Below, in pieces: positions 58,873-64,000 of a stretch of DNA of 64,000 bases. A program made the translations under genes and the position numbers. Source of the DNA: Halocafeteria seosinensis (Eukaryota; Sar; Bigyra; Bicosoecida); NCBI GenBank assembly GCA_001687465.1, contig LVLI01000320.1:1-64000 (forward strand). Reading direction: 5' to 3'. The notes beneath the pieces are model-generated. The model was not told the origin of the DNA, did no database searches, and saw only the letters and a list, made by a program, of their open reading frames with translations. Numbering within the stretch: the stretch's first letter is position 1; each line of letters starts with the position of its first letter.

Positions 58873-59332
58873 TCACTTCGCTTCTCGCGGTTTAGCAATA
58901 TGTCTCGCGAGGGGTAGTCTAGCTATCAAGGATGGTAAACGAAGAGACATGGTGCATAGTTTATGCTCCATATAGTTGCATTCTGTGAGTGCCATCTCTC
59001 GATGAACAGATTCACAGCACACCAACATCAACCGTACTTCTCATCCATCAAAAATACTGAGGAGGGATTATAGACTAATTGCTAATCTGCTATTTCAGGT
59101 ACCAGCCATAGACCCTGCTTTTGACGGGGTACACATGAATTTCTTGCTAGCTTGTAGCCACTTGTGAGGCCAAGTTGTAGGCTAGCGAATCTGGTTCAAC
59201 GGCGCACGTTGGCGCGGCCTGTCGGTTGTCATTTGTATTGTATTGTACTGTATTAATTTTGTGTGTACCCACTTAGCATCGAGCGTGGTATTGTATTGTT
59301 GTCCATCCAGTTAATATTATATACCGTACATA
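58873..59332. other. intergenic
   Basis: Between MIC10 and the EF-hand gene; contains a short TATTGTATTG-type repeated stretch near 59235-59250. No gene seen. Confidence 0.4.
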
Positions 59333-60232
59333 ATGGCTAGTGAAGATGATTTGCGCCGGCTGAAAGAGGCTGGTATACCGGCGGATAAAGTGGACGAATA
59401 CATGGCGGCGTTTGAGATGTTCGATACCAACAGACAAGGAAAAATTACGCACAGTATGCTCAAGGAAGTGCTTAATGGCCAGTTCGGTAAGTCCCTCCAC
59501 TGCTCATGTGTAGTGGGAAGTGATAGACTGGGGAATGTCTCCCATTAATGCCTTGCAGGTCAAACATTCTCGGACGAAGACATTGATTACATGCTAAAAC
59601 AGTTCAGTGATGATGGACAGGTCACGTTTGAAAAGTTTGCCAAAAGTCTTAGCGAGAAGATGGCCAACCCAGCCTACGATGAGGCTTTCGCTGATGCATT
59701 TGATTTATTGGACTCTGACAAGCAAGGGACGCTGACCAAGGAGAAACTACAAGAGGGGATGAAAAAACTGGGAGAAAACCTGACCGATGAGGAGGCAGAT
59801 GAAATGCTCAAGGTTGCGTCTACTAAAGATGACTTTGTCAAACTAATGAGGCAAGGAGGAGGGATGAACAATGCGCAAGGCACACAGCAAGCGAGCACTG
59901 GCGTGGTGTCCGCCAGTACTGCCGGAGGTGGAAGTGGAGGCGCTGCCCAAACAGCTTCAAGTAAGTAATTTCTAGCCGCAAATACGTCATTAAATTTTTT
60001 TGAATGCAACTTTATTACACCAATGTACTGTGCAGCACCTGCTGGTGGAGCCCGACCGAGACCTATTGGTGGTCAGGGGCCCCGACCAGCTGCGAATGGA
60101 AGCCCACGGCCAGCAGGACCCAGTGGAAATGGGTCACCTCGTCCACAGGGTCCAGGAAACAATTCTCCTCGACCAGTAGCGAGTCAAGGGCCACGGCCTG
60201 CTCCTAGAGGGTCGCCTCGTCCACGGGGTTAA
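59333..60232 (+). CDS. calmodulin-like protein with degenerate EF-hands and Pro/Arg-repeat tail
   Basis: Three exons, 59333-59486, 59559-59960 and 60036-60232; 250 aa. The first 150 residues follow the calmodulin plan of four EF-hand units: YMAAFEMFDTNRQGKITHSM, a shortened second unit at QFSDDGQVTFEKFAKSL, DAFDLLDSDKQGTLTKEKL, and a fourth that lacks a loop (EMLKVASTKDDFVKLM). Loops 1 and 3 lack the position-12 Glu (Met and Lys instead), and units 2 and 4 are truncated, so calcium binding is probably weak or lost. The last exon encodes a tail of repeated [GNS]SPRP and GPRP units separated by Gly, Asn and Ala. This tail is unusual for the family and may bind SH3- or profilin-like partners (inference). 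Confidence 0.82.
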
Positions 60233-60259
60233 TTCTTAACGCTCAACGAGTAGGTTCGT

Positions 60260-62147
60260 TTACTTTTGTACTAATGAACGAAAGCCGCGAGGTGATTTTT
60301 TCCGATTGCTAGACTGATTGTTTGAAACCAGCATTTCTAATGAACTAAGTGTTTTGTTTCTGGGAGTCTGAGTCCTATGATGCTTCCCAGATTTGTTCGG
60401 GGAAGTACCTTCAAAAATAGATACAAGGGAAGACTTATCGCGCTTGTTATTTCCTTCTCTTTTCTTGTTGGAAACTTCATCGTCCTCTTCTTTCAGTCCG
60501 TTCTCGTCGTGTTCTGAGACCCCAATCGTACTGGAAACACTCTTGTCGAACTGGTGACTGGGTGGTATAAGATAATTCAACGGGAAAACCGACTGGAGAA
60601 ACGGGTGAAACAACGCCTCGAAAGGACTCAGTCGTTTGGCGGGATCGAGCGCCAAGCATTCCGCCAAAAAGTGGAGAAAATAGGGATCTCGTCGTCCAAG
60701 ATAGCTACTGAGGGAACTTAATACCTCCATGCGAGACCACTGGTGCCGCACATGGGTCTGTTGGTAATTTTGCGCGATGTTGCTGAAAGCACCGTTCTCC
60801 ACCAAGGATGTCGGTAGCGGGCCAAGCAACGCAGTTATATGCTGCAATGCTTCCTCACGAGTGGTAGCCGGTACGAGCCTTCGACCACTCGCGCACTCTG
60901 CTAAAACGATACCTGTGCTCCAAACATCTATCTTTCCACCAAACCTGACACCACATAGTACTTCTGGAGCTCGATAACCTAAACTCTGGACGTCGAAGTC
61001 GGAACAATAATCTGAAATTTCCTCATACGTGAATGCATTCCCTAAATCCACAAGCGTTGCACGATTCACGTCGGTAGCTGGAGGGATTGGATGCAATGAG
61101 GCTTCAGTGTTCTCCGTATGGATGTCTTCACTGTCGATCATAACATTTCCTGGTTTTATGTCAGCGTGCAAAATCTCGCGGCGATCCAGGTATGTTAATG
61201 CCTGGACGAGATGGAGTGCTATCCGCTTCAGTGATTCGACGGAAGCACTTCGAGTGTATCCAATAGAGTCAATGGGCTCCGATGGATGGACAAGAAACAC
61301 CTCTTCCGCTGTACGACCTAATAACTCGAAGACAATACATATATGTCCAAAGAATTCGAATTTGCCGTAGCACTGGACCACTGCGAAAAGCATTACCAAG
61401 TGTACGGCACAATTCATGAAAACGAAACGGCAATCACGCAGGCTTACGATTTACATGCTTTCCTGCTCCTGTTGCACCCGCTTCTAACAAGCGCCCATGT
61501 TCTTGATTTCCGATGTCAGCAAACTGTACTTTCATCATTTTGATTGCTAACTTTCTACGATTCTTATCGTACATGTCCTCACAACTGTTGAGATACGCAC
61601 GGAAAATTCAAGTTAAAGACCAACGAATAGACATACGCAACACTTACGCAACGAGTTGACAAAATCCTCCATGGCCTAACGGGCTGCAATACCTATATCT
61701 TCCCGCTAGAAGTGGCGTCGGCTGCGTAAACTCTACATCTCCCGCTTCGTTTCGCGGAGGAGGCGACTGATGGTGACCGATATACGGAGGCAATTTATGC
61801 CGAAAACATACGTGCCGAACTAAATTTACCTGCAGGAGCATAATAATGGACACATGCGTACACTGTACTTCAATAGAACTATCCCTGTGAACATCAAAAC
61901 CCACCTGGTTCCACTCTCGGACGGGCGCCGCTTCGTAAGGTATACGGCTACGAGAGGAGTGATCGAGAGTAAATTTGGGTTCATCATGGTCATGATCGTC
62001 TTTCACACTTTGAGAGCTCCTCCTATGACGTGTGTGGCTCCTCTGGGACTGGAGTTTGGACTGTCGTGAACTGACGGAGATAGAGTCCAGAAGAGAAGTC
62101 TTCTCGCCCTCTCTAGTACTTCCAGAATTAATTAACCTGAACGCCAT
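60260..62147 (-). CDS. CMGC protein kinase, CLK/DYRK-like, with atypical HAD and DLG motifs
   Basis: Four exons: 62147-61905, 61829-61648, 61584-61448 and 61380-60260; 560 aa. Kinase domain: RYRYCSPLGHGGFCQLV, Lys in KLAIKMMKV, HVNLVQCYGKFEF then GHICIVFELLG, catalytic loop ILHADIKPGNVM, LVDLGNAF, then VQSLGYRAPEVLCG and GGKIDVWSTGIVLAECASG, and ALLGPLP. GHICIVFELLG and LLGPLP are CLK/LAMMER signatures and VQSxxYRAPEV is shared by CLK and DYRK. HRD is HAD and DFG is DLG; the catalytic Asp and metal-binding Asp are retained. The N-terminus is Ser/Arg/His-rich. The first intron (75 bp, GTGGGT donor, in-frame) may be retained. CLKs phosphorylate splicing factors, which fits the theme of the neighbouring genes but is not shown here. 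Confidence 0.82.
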
Positions 62148-62493
62148 ATCGAAATGCTTACCTCCATTTGACACAGTCTAAAGAATGTACCAAGCATCAA
62201 GTCGTGGTTTGTATATATCACTGGCTTCCTTGGAGATACTATCCAGTCGAACTTTTGTTTGGCGTCTCACTCCCGGGCCAGACTGAGTGTCTCATTCAGA
62301 ACGTACTACATGCATTGTGTTCGATGCCATCTCGGTATAGTATAGTTTATTTGAGCATGAAAGACTACGGCGAGTGGGCTGTTCTGTGAAACGACGTTGC
62401 TGCGGCAAACAAGCAAAGAGGACACTCAGAGTAGCTGATTGTTGCCTCGGGGAAAGTGGATAAGATACCAGTGCACATATTCATATCAGAAAA
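62148..62493. other. intergenic, divergent promoter region
   Basis: Between the divergent CMGC kinase and SmD2 starts; nothing supportable. Confidence 0.4.
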
Positions 62494-63036
62494 ATGACAA
62501 GGTCAGTAACACGCCAAGATAGACGGTACAACGACATCAGGAGTGGAGCGAACATTCATCCCCACTGTTTTAGCCGTCTTTAGCGTATGAAATGGTGTTT
62601 CGAGATTGTGCCAACGTCGCTGTATGTGTGGTGTTATTTATTGCAGTATACACGCTAAGAGAGCTACACAGGAGACGAACCAAGAAGAAGATGAGCTCGC
62701 CAAAGGGCCTCTCTCAGTGCTTATGCACAGTGTCAAACACAACTCACAGGTGCTGATCAATTGCCGGAACAATCATAAATTGCTTGCCCGTGTTAAGGCC
62801 TTCGATCGTCATTGCAATATGTACGTCTCTTCCAGTTTGAGTCTTCTTATTTGTGTGGTGCTTGATATAGAGCTTTGCGATAAATATGCAGGGTACTAGA
62901 GAATGTACGTGAAGTATGGACTGAATATCCCAAGGGGAAAGGCAAGAACGCCAAGCCGATAAACAAGGACAGAGTAATAAGCAAGATGTTCCTTCGAGGT
63001 GATTCAGTCATATTAGTGCTTAGAAACCCTAACTAA
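62494..63036 (+). CDS. SNRPD2: Sm protein D2 (small nuclear ribonucleoprotein)
   Basis: Sm-ring subunit of spliceosomal snRNPs. Three exons, 62494-62501, 62647-62820 and 62892-63036; 108 aa. Conserved blocks: [58 protein letters not shown], then [16 protein letters not shown] and ILVLRNP. The first coding exon is only 8 nt (MT plus two bases) and its intron is 145 bp, the longest here, with a less usual GTCAGT donor; this start is inferred from phase and could be different. The rest of the protein is certain. Convergent with the TPR-prefoldin gene. Confidence 0.94.
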
Positions 63037-63148
63037 TAGAGAAGTGCCAATATGGAATCTCATAAGCTTAACACGGACATGAGTGGGAGTCTATTGATAG
63101 AATTGCCGTGGGGAACAAGTTAACAATGTAGACAACTTCCTTAAACGA

Positions 63149-64000
63149 TTAGCCTCGCTGCTGCTTCTGCTGCAAAGTTCTCACATACTCCATAAACGCC
63201 GAATCAGCCTCTTTCTGTTGCCGATCAAGATATTTTAATGTATCTTCCGTCACCTTCATCTTCTTCTCGGATTCGGCAACCTCGTTACCAAGCTGTTTCT
63301 GTAGCTCATCTCGGGGAGTCAGCAAGAACGACTTGCCTAGGCTGCGATAAGTCCTGGTGTTTTCCCCCAATTCTTGGATTGCAGATTTCGTCAGTTCGAG
63401 TTGCTTCTTCTGTCGTTCAGTCATTCTCTGTTTATCACGCGTTGAGGCAATCTGGCGTGCAACTTCTTTTACCCTAGCATCCAACTCCGAAAACTCCTTG
63501 TAGTCCTCTTCCCGGATTTGTATCTGTTGCTGTCCTTGTCCTTGGCGATCATTTGCACTCTTTGATTGATTTGATTTCTTCCCTTTCGATGGATCGATTC
63601 TGCGTGTAGATGATTCTACTTCAAATACTGGTAGTCCATAGCGCCTGGCGTTTGTTTGCTTACCTAACAATGGCTTCTTCAATCGCAGCATGTCCAGGTG
63701 TTAGCTCTCTTGCGTCCATATAGTCCCTTAAGGCTTCGTTAAGTCTCCCAAGTTTTTCGAGCGCTGTCGCCCTGCAAGAGCATTTGGACCGAAGGATACT
63801 CGTACAAGCCGAAGATAAGAAGGACGTCATTCAAACGAACCTTCTAAACAGAGCCTTAACATTGTTCTTTGAAAGGGTAAGACACGTCGTACAGTCTTCA
63901 ACGGTACTTTCGTATTCCCCTTTTCTAATAAAGCACTGCGCTCTGTTGCAGAGCAGCAGCCCTCGATCCTTATCATCAGCATGTGTCTCGGCCAAACTGA
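63149..64000 (-). CDS. TPR-prefoldin subunit 1-like fusion protein (5' part outside window)
   Basis: Three exons seen: from the window edge to 63841, 63771-63664 and 63599-63149; the N-terminus lies outside. The visible start has tetratricopeptide repeats: LLCNRAQCFIRKGEYESTVE, KNNVKALFRR joined to ATALEKLGRLNEALRDYMDA and RELTPGHAAIEEAI. After a short basic linker comes a hairpin of two helices, RVKEVARQIASTRDKQRM and LDRQQKEADSAFMEYV, around the conserved turn ENTRTYRSLGKSFLL. This is the prefoldin subunit 1 pattern. The splice joins are in phase and the intron between the two parts is a normal 64 bp, so I read this as one protein. It could be a co-chaperone. A separate downstream gene is possible but would lack its own start. 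Confidence 0.72.

Noticed and set aside
1-64000. CRISPR arrays, rRNA, complete tRNA genes, transposase or reverse transcriptase genes
   Set aside because: None recognised on either strand by reading; a tRNAscan-SE and Infernal run would be needed to exclude small RNA genes.

Overview
This is a gene-dense stretch of nuclear chromosome from a microbial eukaryote. Most genes have introns, usually about 58-95 bp long, with GTAAG, GTATG, GTACG or GTGAG donors and CAG or TAG acceptors. There are no bacterial features such as operons or Shine-Dalgarno sites. I reconstructed exons by hand by requiring matching splice phases and, where possible, agreement with known protein families. A GH125 mannosidase and a DUF4336 protein, with no animal- or plant-specific gene set, suggest a unicellular alga or related protist. 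I cannot name the lineage from sequence alone.

Layout. 0-5.7 kb: edge ORF, cytosolic Fe-S assembly factor NAR1, GH125 mannosidase, Sm protein F. 5.9-13.6 kb: two short acidic proteins with MGC acylation motifs, an unknown gene with E2F-like sites upstream, and a Niban-like PH-domain protein with an MGN start. 14.4-19.6 kb: three tandem genes for four-helix membrane proteins sharing one six-exon structure; this is the clearest candidate for an undescribed family. 20-24 kb: a weak mitochondrial-looking gene, a DUF4336 protein and a gene-poor gap. 24.3-34.6 kb: two very large paralogous coiled-coil proteins of unknown function, with TFIIE-beta between them. 35-42 kb: PAN3, a coiled-coil protein, a small unknown protein and a degenerate DHHC-family membrane protein. 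42-58 kb: a NEK1-like kinase, CstF-77, EXO1, a three-repeat MYB and a second NEK kinase. 58-64 kb: MIC10, a degenerate EF-hand protein, a CLK/DYRK-like kinase, Sm protein D2 and the 3' part of a TPR-prefoldin fusion.

Much of the window is housekeeping RNA and DNA biology: SmF and SmD2 (splicing), CstF-77 (3'-end formation), PAN3 (deadenylation), TFIIE-beta (initiation), EXO1 (repair), MYB3R and NEK kinases (cell cycle). The lineage-specific part lies at 5.9-34.6 kb and is rich in membrane-associated or acylated proteins. Convergent gene pairs sit very close: stop codons are 11, 24 and 27 bp apart in three cases, so their 3' UTRs must overlap in antisense. All exon models are manual and untested against transcripts.
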